A stretch of 64,000 bases of DNA, taken from Butyrivibrio sp. FCS014. GTDB taxonomy: Bacteria; Bacillota; Clostridia; Lachnospirales; Lachnospiraceae. Location: positions 248,001 through 312,000 of the forward strand of contig NZ_JAHA01000008.1 of assembly GCF_000526935.1 (NCBI RefSeq), read 5' to 3'. The translations under genes were made by a program, and so were the position numbers. A model generated the notes under the pieces. The model was not told where the DNA came from and made no database searches. It was given only the letters and a program-made list of their open reading frames with translations. Below, piece after piece: positions 44,016 through 52,480 of this stretch. How positions within the stretch are numbered: position 1 is the first letter of the stretch; every line of letters starts with the position of its first letter.

Positions 44016-45398
44016 ATGCCCGGAACAGCAGCTGACGAATTATTGAGAAAAATAAACGAAAGATCACTTGTCGCAAATCTTGAAGCCACTCATCAGGAGA
44101 TCACAAATGATGATCTGGCTACCATGAAGAATTATTCCGGCCTGGAGAAGAATACCGAGCAGTATAAGAAGGGAAAACAGCTCCACGACCTTATGGTGGA
44201 ACAGCTCTTGGTATCCCAGGAGAATACCGACAGTCTCACTTCAGAGTATAAAAGCCTTGTGGATGAGGCTTCAGAAAAACGACTTCAATTGGAGACAGAT
44301 GCTAACCGCAAAGGCATGGAAAAAGTCTCAAATGACTTTTTGGGTACCAGGAAAAGAGCTGCCAGGAAAAGGATTGCTGAGCTCAATGCCAAAAATGCGC
44401 TTTACAACAATGCAAAGCAGGCTGAAGTAAACTCCGCCGATGAATATAAAATGACGCTTCGCAGCAACAGGTTTAAAAAATCAAAGCAGCTCAACGATGC
44501 CTGCAAGAGTTCAGGATTCTTTGCCTGGATGGCCAAGAAAAAATTTAACGGAACCGAAGAGACCCGTCGAATGGGTCTTAAAACAGAAGGCTATAAGGAT
44601 GCTATTTCAGTTGGAAAGGGAAAAGAAGTTTCTTTTGACGGACACAAAGGTTCAAAACTCAAGGGGTATTGCTTTTCTCCCGAAGTCTGGAACAACAAGG
44701 TTGTCATCCTTTATACCGGTTCCGGATGCCCCGGAAGTGCAGAGGAAGGCATGGGAGAGACAATACAAAATTATCTTAATTCAGGATTTAAGGTTTATCA
44801 GGTGGATTATCGCGGATACGGTGATAGCGGATCTGCCGGTTCTGATGGTTACCTGGTGGAAGAGACCTTTACCGAGAAGCATTTTTATGAGGACGGCATG
44901 GACATCTATAATGGCGTCAAAGATGATTCAAAGGTTACGGCCAATAATATCATTATCCATGGCTACTCCATGGGTGCTTCCATTGCATCCCGTGTGGCTG
45001 CCACAGTAGCGCTTAACAACAGAAAGGCAGAAACCGCAAATCACACAGCAACCAATAATGAAAATTATATAGGTGGAATAGTCATGGACTCTCCTATGGT
45101 ATCCCTGAAATATGCAGCAGGGGATGGCAGTGTAGGAAGCTTTGGCGAATGGGCCGAGGGAAAATACTCTACAGAGGAACACCTTACCACGTTAAGTGAT
45201 ATACAGCCTGAAGTCCCTATTCTTTTCGTCAGTGGTACATCCGTGGCTAAGGATCACCTTTCACTTGAAGGCTCCAGGATTCATAAGAAGTTCCATTTTA
45301 CGAATTCGTCCTTCTCGGTCAAGAATAATTCCGGTCATGCGGACTGCCATATAAGCTCAGATCTGATCAATAACAAATTCTTAGGGATAAATGCTTAA
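44016..45398 (+). CDS. Coiled-coil / alpha-beta hydrolase fusion protein
   Basis: A 460-residue protein without signal peptide or TM helix. Residues 1-165 are a charged, heptad-like helical region (Lys/Glu/Asn-rich). Residues about 200-455 are an alpha/beta hydrolase with the oxyanion-side stretch LYTGSGCPG, VDYRGYGDSG, the nucleophile elbow GYSMG (Ser318) and a likely catalytic His441 in NSGHADCH. The hydrolase half resembles Bem46/BAAT-like enzymes. The helical half suggests a delivered or oligomeric protein and has no family I recognise. GGGAGG precedes the ATG. It is followed after 33 bases by a GNAT gene, and the pair is bracketed by dispersed palindromes. Toxin, effector or plain esterase are all possible. 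Confidence 0.75.
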   Translation: MPGTAADELLRKINERSLVANLEATHQEITNDDLATMKNYSGLEKNTEQYKKGKQLHDLMVEQLLVSQENTDSLTSEYKSLVDEASEKRLQLETDANRKGMEKVSNDFLGTRKRAARKRIAELNAKNALYNNAKQAEVNSADEYKMTLRSNRFKKSKQLNDACKSSGFFAWMAKKKFNGTEETRRMGLKTEGYKDAISVGKGKEVSFDGHKGSKLKGYCFSPEVWNNKVVILYTGSGCPGSAEEGMGETIQNYLNSGFKVYQVDYRGYGDSGSAGSDGYLVEETFTEKHFYEDGMDIYNGVKDDSKVTANNIIIHGYSMGASIASRVAATVALNNRKAETANHTATNNENYIGGIVMDSPMVSLKYAAGDGSVGSFGEWAEGKYSTEEHLTTLSDIQPEVPILFVSGTSVAKDHLSLEGSRIHKKFHFTNSSFSVKNNSGHADCHISSDLINNKFLGINA

Positions 45399-45431
45399 AA
45401 GTAAGTAAACACGTTGGGGGAAAAACGGGTA

Positions 45432-46319
45432 ATGGATGAAATCAAACTTGTTGTCGTAGACAAACAGGAGCTGGGGGTTTTTGCAGAATTTCTTGAAGAA
45501 GATGCCGGGGAGCGCTTTACAGATAGTACCGTTGCGGTTGGAGCTCTTTTGCCAAAAGAGAATTCTCTTATCCCTGCCGGTATCATAATCGGTGACTTTG
45601 TGGACGATATCATCGAACTCAAATGGCTGTATGTGGATAAAAGCTTAAGACGCAGAGGAATCGGACAGGAGCTCCTTTATTTCTATATGGATATGGCTGC
45701 CCGTATTTCAGATTGCAGCGGAGTCATGGCAGTTTTGCCGGAGAATAAGCCGGATCTTATCAGCTTTTTTGATGCCATGAGTTTTGTATTATTCGATGCA
45801 GCAGGCAGAAGACAATACGCAGCCAGGTTATCCGAAATGAAAATGCCTGCAGCAAAAAGCGGACCGCTTAATGAATGCATTCATCATCTTCCGGATATAT
45901 CACCGGATCATCTTCGAAGCTTTGAAAAAAACATCATGAATTCGCAGCAGGATCTTTCCCTTGGCGTTCCATTCCCCATTCTTCCAAAGAATTTCAGTGA
46001 TGAGAGTCTTGTCTGCTTAAACGGGCGCACCATAGATGCTATCCTGCTCCTTAAGAATACCCGGGTTCTGTTAGATGACGGGAAAAGAGCTGATGGCTTT
46101 GACATTGCATGGCTCTATGGAAGCCCCAAAAATGTGGTTGCCCTTGCTTCAGTTCTCGGGGCAGCAAAGACGAATCTACAAAAAAGATATGGGGAAGATG
46201 TTCCGATAACTTTTACCACTCTGAATGACAGTTCTGTTGACCTGGGGGAAAAGCTCTTTCCCGGGCACGGTTTTTCTACCTTCCAAGTCGCCTACTTCCC
46301 TTTTGAAGATGAAAGATAG
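45432..46319 (+). CDS. GNAT-family N-acetyltransferase
   Basis: A 295-residue protein. The first 140 residues form a GNAT domain with the acetyl-CoA motif LYVDKSLRRRGIGQELLYFYM and the following MAVLPENKPDLISFFDAMSF. The second half (150-295) is a separate, less conserved domain that may be a degenerate second GNAT copy. The ATG at 45432 is used; a TTG 18 bases upstream is the alternative. It forms a two-gene cassette with the hydrolase; whether it acetylates the hydrolase, a drug or a host component is unknown. Confidence 0.8.
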   Translation: MDEIKLVVVDKQELGVFAEFLEEDAGERFTDSTVAVGALLPKENSLIPAGIIIGDFVDDIIELKWLYVDKSLRRRGIGQELLYFYMDMAARISDCSGVMAVLPENKPDLISFFDAMSFVLFDAAGRRQYAARLSEMKMPAAKSGPLNECIHHLPDISPDHLRSFEKNIMNSQQDLSLGVPFPILPKNFSDESLVCLNGRTIDAILLLKNTRVLLDDGKRADGFDIAWLYGSPKNVVALASVLGAAKTNLQKRYGEDVPITFTTLNDSSVDLGEKLFPGHGFSTFQVAYFPFEDER

Positions 46320-46336
46320 CCTTCAGCGTTGTTGAC

Positions 46337-46370
46337 TTGGTCCCTGGGGACTTAAGTCAAGGGACCATTG
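46337..46370. repeat. Dispersed palindromic repeat, copy f
   Basis: TTGGTCCCTGGGGAC ... GGGACCATTG, with CTTAAG at the centre. It lies 17 bases after the GNAT stop and abuts the GyrI gene remnant. Confidence 0.75.
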
Positions 46371-46433
46371 TATAAGCTCGGCGCACAGGATCCCGAGTAC
46401 TACTCGGAAATCTGGGTTCCGGTAAAGAGCTGA
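46371..46433 (+). pseudogene. 3' remnant of a second GyrI-domain gene
   Basis: Twenty codons plus stop read YKLGAQDPEYYSEIWVPVKS, almost the same as the end of the AraC/GyrI gene at 43842-43904 (55 of 63 bases identical by my count; changes mostly silent or conservative). The similarity begins exactly at the end of palindrome copy f. No start or upstream part is present, so this is a broken paralogue. Confidence 0.88.
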
Positions 46434-46477
46434 CAGTAAACTTTCGCAAAATTGTTTGCTGATTTATCAGATTAAAG

Positions 46478-46506
46478 TTGTAAATCTCTAAAGTATGGTG
46501 TATAAT
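46478..46506 (+). promoter_or_regulatory. Promoter of the AgcS symporter gene
   Basis: TTGTAA and a perfect TATAAT separated by 17 bases. The predicted start site lies only a few bases before a terminator-like hairpin. Confidence 0.8.
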
Positions 46507-46516
46507 ACTTCAAAAC

Positions 46517-46550
46517 AAAGGCGTTTCGAATTATTTCGTGCGCCTTTTTT
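46517..46550 (+). promoter_or_regulatory. Terminator-like hairpin in the AgcS leader
   Basis: AAAGGCG pairs with CGCCTTT, followed by T6, inside the roughly 65-base leader between promoter and gene. The position at the very 5' end of the RNA fits an attenuator. Confidence 0.55.
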
Positions 46551-46577
46551 CTTTAATCAGCAAGGAGGAGATTTACT

Positions 46578-48071
46578 ATGGGTGATTTTGTCAGCACAGT
46601 TGAACAGGTCAACGGCGCAGTTAACGGGTTTGTATGGGGCCTTCCCATGCTGATCCTTCTTGTGGGAACCGGCATTCTCATGACCATTCTAACGAAGGTC
46701 TTTCAGATTTCCCACTTCAGTCACTGGGTAAAAAATACCATTGGAGGAATCTTTAAGGACAAACATGTCACAGCCCACACCGGTAAGGAGGATACTCAGA
46801 TATCCCAGTTCCAGAGCCTGTGTACGGCACTGGCAGCCACCATCGGAACCGGTAATATCGCAGGTGTTGCCGCAGCCATCCTGTCCGGCGGACCCGGAGC
46901 CATATTCTGGATGTGGATCGTTGCCTTTTTTGGAATGATGACAAACTTCGCCGAGAATGTGCTTGGTATCTACTACAGAAGAAGGAATTCCAGAAACGAG
47001 TGGTGCGGCGGTGCCATGTACTACTTAAAATACGGCCTCGGAGAGAAAAAAGGCTGTGCCCAGATTGGTGCTGTTCTCGCCGTAATGTTCAGCAGCTTCT
47101 GTGTTATAGCATCCTTCGGTATCGGCAACATGAGCCAGATAAACTCCATCGCAGCAAATATGAATTCTGCTTTTGGAATCTCTCACTTTATAACAGGATT
47201 TGTTCTGATGATCCTGGCAGGCCTTGTTATCGTAGGCGGTCTTAAGAGAATTGCTTCCGTAACAGAAAGACTTGTTCCTTTCATGGCCATCATCTATGTT
47301 GTGGGTGCTCTTGTAATAGTCATATTAAATGCAGATCAGATCGGACCTGTATTCGTATCCATCATCAAAGGAGCTTTCGGTATGAAGGCAGTTGGCGGCG
47401 GTATCGTAGGAAGCGGCGTTGCCTATGCGGTTCAGTGGGGAATGAAAAGAGGTGTCTTCTCCAATGAGGCAGGTCTTGGTTCTTCCGTAATGGTACACTC
47501 CAGCTCCAACGTAAGAGAGCCTGTTGTTCAGGGAATGTGGGGAATCTTTGAGGTGTTTGCCGACACTATCATCGTCTGCTCCCTCACTGCTTTTGCAGTT
47601 CTCTCCTGCGGTATCGTAGACCTTAATACAGGTGCTGTTCTTTCCGACCAGGTATCAACCGCCCTGGTGGCAGAGGCTTTCTCAACAGTATACGGCCGGT
47701 CCGGCGCAGCATTTATCGCCATAGCCATTCTGTTTTTTGCCTTCTCTACAGTACTTGGCTGGAGCCAGTATGGAAGCAGAGGCTTTGAGTACCTCTTTGG
47801 CACAAAGTCCACAAGATATTTCAAATTCATCTTCGTGGCATTCATCATGATCGGCGCAACCATGGACCTTACCCTTGCATGGGATCTGTCTGATACCTTC
47901 AATGGCCTTATGGCGATCCCGAACCTTATCGGTGTCATTGCCCTTAGCGGAACTGTTATGAAGATCACCCGCAACTACGTAGACAGAAAGATTCTTGGAA
48001 AAAAGGTAAAGCCTATGCTCTCAGCTGTTGATGAAATCCAGGAACTCCATGAGCAGGAGATCTCTGCGTAA
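46578..48071 (+). CDS. Sodium/alanine symporter (AgcS family)
   Basis: A 497-residue inner-membrane importer of alanine or glycine driven by sodium. About 10-11 TM helices are visible, with the family motifs TALAATIGTGNIAGVAAA and GMKRGVFSNEAGLGSSVMVH and the end GLMAIPNLIGVIALSG. GGAGGAG lies 7-8 bases before the ATG. It is a single gene between a dedicated promoter with a leader hairpin and a strong terminator. Confidence 0.95.
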   Translation: MGDFVSTVEQVNGAVNGFVWGLPMLILLVGTGILMTILTKVFQISHFSHWVKNTIGGIFKDKHVTAHTGKEDTQISQFQSLCTALAATIGTGNIAGVAAAILSGGPGAIFWMWIVAFFGMMTNFAENVLGIYYRRRNSRNEWCGGAMYYLKYGLGEKKGCAQIGAVLAVMFSSFCVIASFGIGNMSQINSIAANMNSAFGISHFITGFVLMILAGLVIVGGLKRIASVTERLVPFMAIIYVVGALVIVILNADQIGPVFVSIIKGAFGMKAVGGGIVGSGVAYAVQWGMKRGVFSNEAGLGSSVMVHSSSNVREPVVQGMWGIFEVFADTIIVCSLTAFAVLSCGIVDLNTGAVLSDQVSTALVAEAFSTVYGRSGAAFIAIAILFFAFSTVLGWSQYGSRGFEYLFGTKSTRYFKFIFVAFIMIGATMDLTLAWDLSDTFNGLMAIPNLIGVIALSGTVMKITRNYVDRKILGKKVKPMLSAVDEIQELHEQEISA

Positions 48072-48083
48072 GAAAGTGGCTCC

Positions 48084-48120
48084 GAATGATCTCCGGGTGC
48101 GAAGTCTTAGGACCATTTTC
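48084..48120. repeat. Dispersed palindromic repeat, copy g
   Basis: GAATGATCTCCGGG ... AGGACCATTTTC, 13 bases after the AgcS stop. The left arm is decayed; the right arm GGACCATTTTC is intact. Confidence 0.6.
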
Positions 48121-48134
48121 AAAATAGCACACGT

Positions 48135-48171
48135 AAAAAGAAGCCCTCGGTACAACGAGAGCTTCTTTTTT
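48135..48171. terminator. Bidirectional terminator between AgcS and the SDR gene
   Basis: AAAAAGAAGC-CTCG pairs with CGAG-GCTTCTTTTTT around a short loop. It serves the convergent genes on either side. Confidence 0.85.
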
Positions 48172-48193
48172 ATTCTTCTATTCTTCTATTTTT

Positions 48194-49249
48194 CTATCCT
48201 TCCGGGCTTCCCTCACTTCCTGCTGCGATGACCTGCGCCCTGGCCTTATCCATGGCATCAATCACGGTGTCGCAGAATCTGTCAAACTCGGGATCCTCCT
48301 CATAGTGCTCCTCATGGGACAGAACATAGTCAAGAGCGATGCGCACTCCCTTGTGAAAAGGGATCGTGGTGGTCATCTGAGGCACCAGGCGTTTTAACTT
48401 ACTGTTGTCAAAGACCACTGATACCGACTTATCGCCGATGAGACCTCCGCGGAAATCGTAGCCGTATTTTTCTCCAACATCTGCAAGAAAGTCTGAAGCC
48501 ACATGGCAGGCCTTGAGCTCCACGCCCAAAGCATCTGCGATGGTGCTGTAGATCTGATCCCAGGTAAGGATCTCGTCCCCTGTTATCTGGAAGGCCTCGC
48601 CGATAGCGTGCCTGTTTCCCATAAGACCGATATATCCCACCGCAAAATCCCTGTTGAAGGTAAGTGCCCACAAGGAAGAACCGTCCCCCTGTATGATGAC
48701 GCTCTTTCCTGCCTGCATGCGTTTTATAACCTGATAGAAGCCTTTGTTTCCGTGAACTCCAAGGGGCACATGTCTCTCATCGTAGGTGTGGCTCGGTCTT
48801 ACTATTGTTACCGGGAAGCCCTCGGTCCTGTACTTATCCATGAGGAATTCCTCGCAGGCTATCTTGTTCCTGGAGTACTCCCAGTAGGGATTTGCAAGGG
48901 TCGTACCCTCCGTGATCACATAACTTGCCGCAGGCTTGTTGTAGGCTGATGCAGAACTGATAAACATGTACTGCCTTGTCCTGCCCTTAAAGAGCCTGTA
49001 GTCCCGCTCCACAGCAGCTTTGTCAAAGGCGATGAAATCGCTGACAACGTCAAAAGTCATGCCTTCCAGCTTTTTTGCAACATCTTCTTCATCGTGAATG
49101 TCGGCGGTTATCTGGAAAACGCCCTCGGGCACCTCAGCCTTTCTGTTTCCTCTGTTCAAAAGATATACCTCCCAGAGGGGATCTTCTGAAAGAGCCTTGA
49201 CGATTCCCATGCTTATTGTTCCCGTTCCTCCGATAAAAAGAGCTTTCAT
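48194..49249 (-). CDS. NAD-dependent epimerase/dehydratase-like SDR
   Basis: A 351-residue extended short-chain dehydrogenase of the CSP41/atypical type. The dinucleotide-binding loop is FIGGTGTISMGIV at the N-terminus. The usual YxxxK is represented by YWEYSRNKIACEEFL near residue 117, and the C-terminal half is substrate-specific. Its ATG overlaps the MATE stop (ATGA) and GGAGG lies within the last MATE codons, so the two are coupled. Substrate is unknown. Confidence 0.85.
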   Translation of the reverse strand: MKALFIGGTGTISMGIVKALSEDPLWEVYLLNRGNRKAEVPEGVFQITADIHDEEDVAKKLEGMTFDVVSDFIAFDKAAVERDYRLFKGRTRQYMFISSASAYNKPAASYVITEGTTLANPYWEYSRNKIACEEFLMDKYRTEGFPVTIVRPSHTYDERHVPLGVHGNKGFYQVIKRMQAGKSVIIQGDGSSLWALTFNRDFAVGYIGLMGNRHAIGEAFQITGDEILTWDQIYSTIADALGVELKACHVASDFLADVGEKYGYDFRGGLIGDKSVSVVFDNSKLKRLVPQMTTTIPFHKGVRIALDYVLSHEEHYEEDPEFDRFCDTVIDAMDKARAQVIAAGSEGSPEG

Positions 49250-50634
49250 GTGGTTGTCCTCCTGTTAAGATTCCTGTTTTCAGAATAGTCAATTTCCTTA
49301 TCCGCTCTAAGCAGCGGGATCAGCGTGATATAGAATGCAAAAGCATTTATCAAAAGAGCTCCCGTCCACGCGCAGATCTCTGCATAGGCCGCAGCTTTGA
49401 AACCAAAACTTCCTATGAAGAGGGAGATCACAAGTATTCTCATTACCATTTCCATTATGCCTGAAACCATAGGCAGCATGGGCTTTCCCATACCCTGAAC
49501 GCAGCTTCTTATAACAAAGAGCACGTTCAGCGAGATGATCCCGATTCCGCATCTTGGCAGGAACTGCGTCACCAGAGCGATCTGCTCAGGACCTGACAGC
49601 AATATTCCGGCAAGAGTTCCGGGGATAAATATCATGAGGCCGCCAAGAAGCAGGAAGGAAACTGCTGCTATTCCAAGGCACACATACACGCCATCCAGGA
49701 TCCTTCTGTATTGCTTTGCTCCGTAATTCTGGCTGGTGTAAGCTGACATGGCATTTCCGGCAGTGGCCGCAGGATTCATGAAAAGATTCAGATACTTGGT
49801 ACAGGCCGCATAAGCCGCAGTATATACCACGCCGTAGCCGTTGATGAAGTACTGGACCACCATACATCCCACCGCAGTAATGGAATTCATGAGGGCCATG
49901 GGAAGGCCGTTCTTTAAAAGTCCCAAAAAAACACTGCTCTCATTGATGAAATATCTCTTTTCCAGTCTTATTGCCTCTATCTGTCTGAGCTTGCCTATGC
50001 AAATGATGGATGAAACCACCTGAGATACGATGGTTGCAATGGCTACTCCCTCAACTCCCATGTGGAAGGTGAAGATAAAGAGGCTGTTGAGGCCTACGTT
50101 AAGGATCGATGATGCGATGATGGCCTTAAGGGGAGTTCTGCTGTCTCCCAGGGAGCGAAGCACGGACCCTGAGATGTTATAACAGATTCCCGCGGAGAGT
50201 CCGCCGAATACGATGTATCCGTACTTCAGACTGTCGCCGATTATCTTTGTATCTGTCTGCATGAGCCTTAAGGCATGGGGAAGGAACAAAACGCTGGCAA
50301 CGGAAAGTACCAGGGCAAGGGCAATTCCAAGCTCAATGGTCGCCGCAAACCTGTGCCGCAGCTCCTCCTCATTTTTGGCCCCGTAGCTCTGGGCCACCAG
50401 GACACCAAAGCCGTTGGCCAGGCCAAAGGAAAACCCCACTATCAAAAAGAAAAGAGAACCCATGTTGCCTACTGCTGCCAGGGCATTGTCTCCAAGGCCC
50501 TTTCCAACGATCCAGGTGTCAGCGAAGTTATAGAACTGCTGGAGGGTGCTGGTAAGAAGCAGAGGCCAATAAAAGGAAAGTATCAGTTTTAACGGGCTTC
50601 CCTCGGTAAAATCAATCTCACTTTTTTTATTCAT
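49246..50634 (-). CDS. MATE-family efflux transporter
   Basis: A 462-residue multidrug/toxin exporter with 12 TM helices. The N-terminal GSPLKLILSFYWPLLLTSTLQQFYNFADTWIVG and the pseudo-twofold repeat after the long central loop are typical of the NorM/DinF superfamily. AGGAAG precedes the ATG. It is translationally coupled to the SDR gene, a pairing that hints at export of a modified metabolite, though this is inference. Confidence 0.92.
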   Translation of the reverse strand: MNKKSEIDFTEGSPLKLILSFYWPLLLTSTLQQFYNFADTWIVGKGLGDNALAAVGNMGSLFFLIVGFSFGLANGFGVLVAQSYGAKNEEELRHRFAATIELGIALALVLSVASVLFLPHALRLMQTDTKIIGDSLKYGYIVFGGLSAGICYNISGSVLRSLGDSRTPLKAIIASSILNVGLNSLFIFTFHMGVEGVAIATIVSQVVSSIICIGKLRQIEAIRLEKRYFINESSVFLGLLKNGLPMALMNSITAVGCMVVQYFINGYGVVYTAAYAACTKYLNLFMNPAATAGNAMSAYTSQNYGAKQYRRILDGVYVCLGIAAVSFLLLGGLMIFIPGTLAGILLSGPEQIALVTQFLPRCGIGIISLNVLFVIRSCVQGMGKPMLPMVSGIMEMVMRILVISLFIGSFGFKAAAYAEICAWTGALLINAFAFYITLIPLLRADKEIDYSENRNLNRRTTT

Positions 50635-50822
50635 TACACATTCTTCCTATTCTCTATGCTGTAGTCTAATTCTATAGTTTTGCCCGGCAGAAAAGAACGC
50701 TCTTTTTTGGTAGATTTTGACCAATTTTTGTTATTGTAGAGATATGGAAAAAATAGAGAAGGAAAAAATACAGTTTAATGCACCCTGCTTCTTGATGATA
50801 ACATGTCCATCACTGGATGAGC

Positions 50823-50873
50823 AAAATGGTCCCAGAATGCCCCGTCCCCAGGGACCATTTTGGGACCATTTTC
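50823..50873. repeat. Dispersed palindromic repeat, copy h
   Basis: AAAATGGTCCC ... GGGACCATTTT with an additional right-arm copy GGGACCATTTTC directly after it. It ends 3 bases before the stop of the ABC permease gene. Confidence 0.8.
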
Positions 50874-50876
50874 TTT

Positions 50877-51668
50877 TCAGCTTGCAAGATCTCTTTTCCC
50901 GAAGATGAAGTAGGCAAGGGCGACGCAGCACACTGTAACCACAGCTGCCACCAACAGAGCCGGTATCGAAACTTCTGCTCCGGTGAAGATCTCTGAGGCA
51001 TTGGCATAGGAGTAGGGCCCGATATAGAGGTAGTCCTTAAGGTCCGGAACCACTCTTCCCATAAGGTCATAAACATAGAACATCAGCGTGATGCCAAGCC
51101 CCATGCCCATCTTGCTCTTTCCTGAAAATGCGGAAATTCCAAAGCAGATAGCTGCTATCTCGAGATTCATCACAAACTGGAAGAACATAAAGGTGAGGAA
51201 CTCGTTTAAGGGGAATTCCTCTCCAAGATAAAGGACACCGCACCAGTATAATAGTCCGCAGATCACTGTAAAGAGGATCAGATTTATCACAACGCACAGG
51301 GCCTTTGCGGTAAGGACCTTTCCTCTTGAAACCGGGAGCGAAAACAGAAACTCTCCGGTGTGCTTATCTTCTTCCTTTGAAATTATATCTGCCGCCATGA
51401 TTGCTGCAAACATGCCGCTTCCAAGGCCGTGAACCGTGCCCACCTCTGTGGCGAAAAATCCCTTCAGAGTTGCGATGCTCAAGGTGCTCATTCCGAAGGC
51501 ATCGGAGAATGCACCCATATTTGAGAAAGCATCCGCCATCTCCTTCATATCCCCTTCCATACTCTCGTAGAGCAGAACACAGATAAGACCTACAACGCCC
51601 ACCGAGATGCTCCAGATCAGGAAGGTCTTCATATTAAGTTTTATTTCTCTTATCAGTATATGTTTCAT
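50877..51668 (-). CDS. ABC-2-type exporter permease
   Basis: A 263-residue membrane protein with about six TM helices. The start MKHILIREIKLNMKTFLIWS and internal EFLFSLPVSRGKVLTAKAL are typical of ABC-2 permeases that work with DrrA/BcrA-like ATPases. The ATG at 51668 follows the ATPase stop by 10 bases and has GAGG upstream; earlier codons overlap the ATPase gene. Function is probably drug or peptide export under control of the LytTR regulator upstream. Confidence 0.88.
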   Translation of the reverse strand: MKHILIREIKLNMKTFLIWSISVGVVGLICVLLYESMEGDMKEMADAFSNMGAFSDAFGMSTLSIATLKGFFATEVGTVHGLGSGMFAAIMAADIISKEEDKHTGEFLFSLPVSRGKVLTAKALCVVINLILFTVICGLLYWCGVLYLGEEFPLNEFLTFMFFQFVMNLEIAAICFGISAFSGKSKMGMGLGITLMFYVYDLMGRVVPDLKDYLYIGPYSYANASEIFTGAEVSIPALLVAAVVTVCCVALAYFIFGKRDLAS

Positions 51669-51678
51669 CCCCGTCACC

Positions 51679-52368
51679 TCACTGCTCATCTTCATAGAAC
51701 TTAAGGAAGGTATCGTCATCGATATCAACCCGCTCCAGCATCGTAAGCCTGCCCTCTCTCATGATGGCGGCGTGCTTGCAGTACTTGTTGACCTCCGTCA
51801 GTACATGGGTGGACAAAAGACATGTGGTCCCCTCGCTTACATATTCGTTGACCAGGTTAAAGAACGTCCTCTGCATCAGCGGGTCCAGGCCGCCTGTTGG
51901 CTCATCGAATATAAAGAGCTTAGGCCTGTGCTGCATGGCGCAGACAATGCTCACCTTCTTTTTGTTGCCGTAAGAGAGCTGCTTTATTCTCTTTTCTTTA
52001 TCCACTTTCAGTCGCTCGCAGAGCTTTTCTGCCTCAGCGCTGCAATCAAGTCCTCTGACATCGGCGGCGTATTTGATCACGTCTTTAACCTTCATGGATT
52101 CGTAGAACCAGGCTTCCGACGGCATATAGCCCACATTCTTTAAAATGCCCTCATGATCCTTAACGCTGTCCATGCCAAGGATCTTTATATTTCCGCTGTT
52201 TATTTTTAGGAATCCCAGCATCGATCTTATAGTCGTAGACTTACCGGCTCCGTTGGGACCAAGGAATCCGAAGATATCCCCCTCTTCTATGCTCAGGGAA
52301 ACATCTATTACTCCGCGGCTTTTTCCGTAACTCTTCGTAAGGTTCTCAATCTCAACTACTTTACTCAA
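51679..52368 (-). CDS. ABC transporter ATPase of the LytTR-linked exporter
   Basis: A 229-residue ATPase with Walker A GPNGAGKST, signature QLSYGNKKKVSI (LSYGN in place of LSGGQ, seen in this subfamily), Walker B LFIFDEPTGGLDP and the H-loop STHVLTE. The start is set at TTG 52368 because GGAGGGG lies about 10 bases upstream; an ATG at 52392 (MAKGGDRK) would place that site inside the gene and has only a weak SD. It is separated from DUF3021 by an intrinsic terminator and joined to the permease. Confidence 0.87.
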   Translation of the reverse strand: MSKVVEIENLTKSYGKSRGVIDVSLSIEEGDIFGFLGPNGAGKSTTIRSMLGFLKINSGNIKILGMDSVKDHEGILKNVGYMPSEAWFYESMKVKDVIKYAADVRGLDCSAEAEKLCERLKVDKEKRIKQLSYGNKKKVSIVCAMQHRPKLFIFDEPTGGLDPLMQRTFFNLVNEYVSEGTTCLLSTHVLTEVNKYCKHAAIMREGRLTMLERVDIDDDTFLKFYEDEQ

Positions 52369-52424
52369 TTTTCTGTCCCCTCCTTTTGCCATTTTTTCTT
52401 TTCCCTAATCTACAATTAACACAT

Positions 52425-52454
52425 AAAAAGAGCGGGAACAATGGCTGTTCCCGC
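52425..52454 (-). terminator. Intrinsic terminator between DUF3021 gene and ABC ATPase
   Basis: GCGGGAACA pairs perfectly with TGTTCCCGC around a 5-base loop, followed on the minus strand by TCTTTTT. It lies inside what otherwise looks like one operon. Confidence 0.8.
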
Positions 52455-52480
52455 AAGGTGCACTTATATTACCGTAAGAT

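Noticed and set aside
31661..50873. Prophage or integrative element
   Set aside because: No integrase, structural, replication or conjugation gene is present; the accessory genes are ordinary cassettes.
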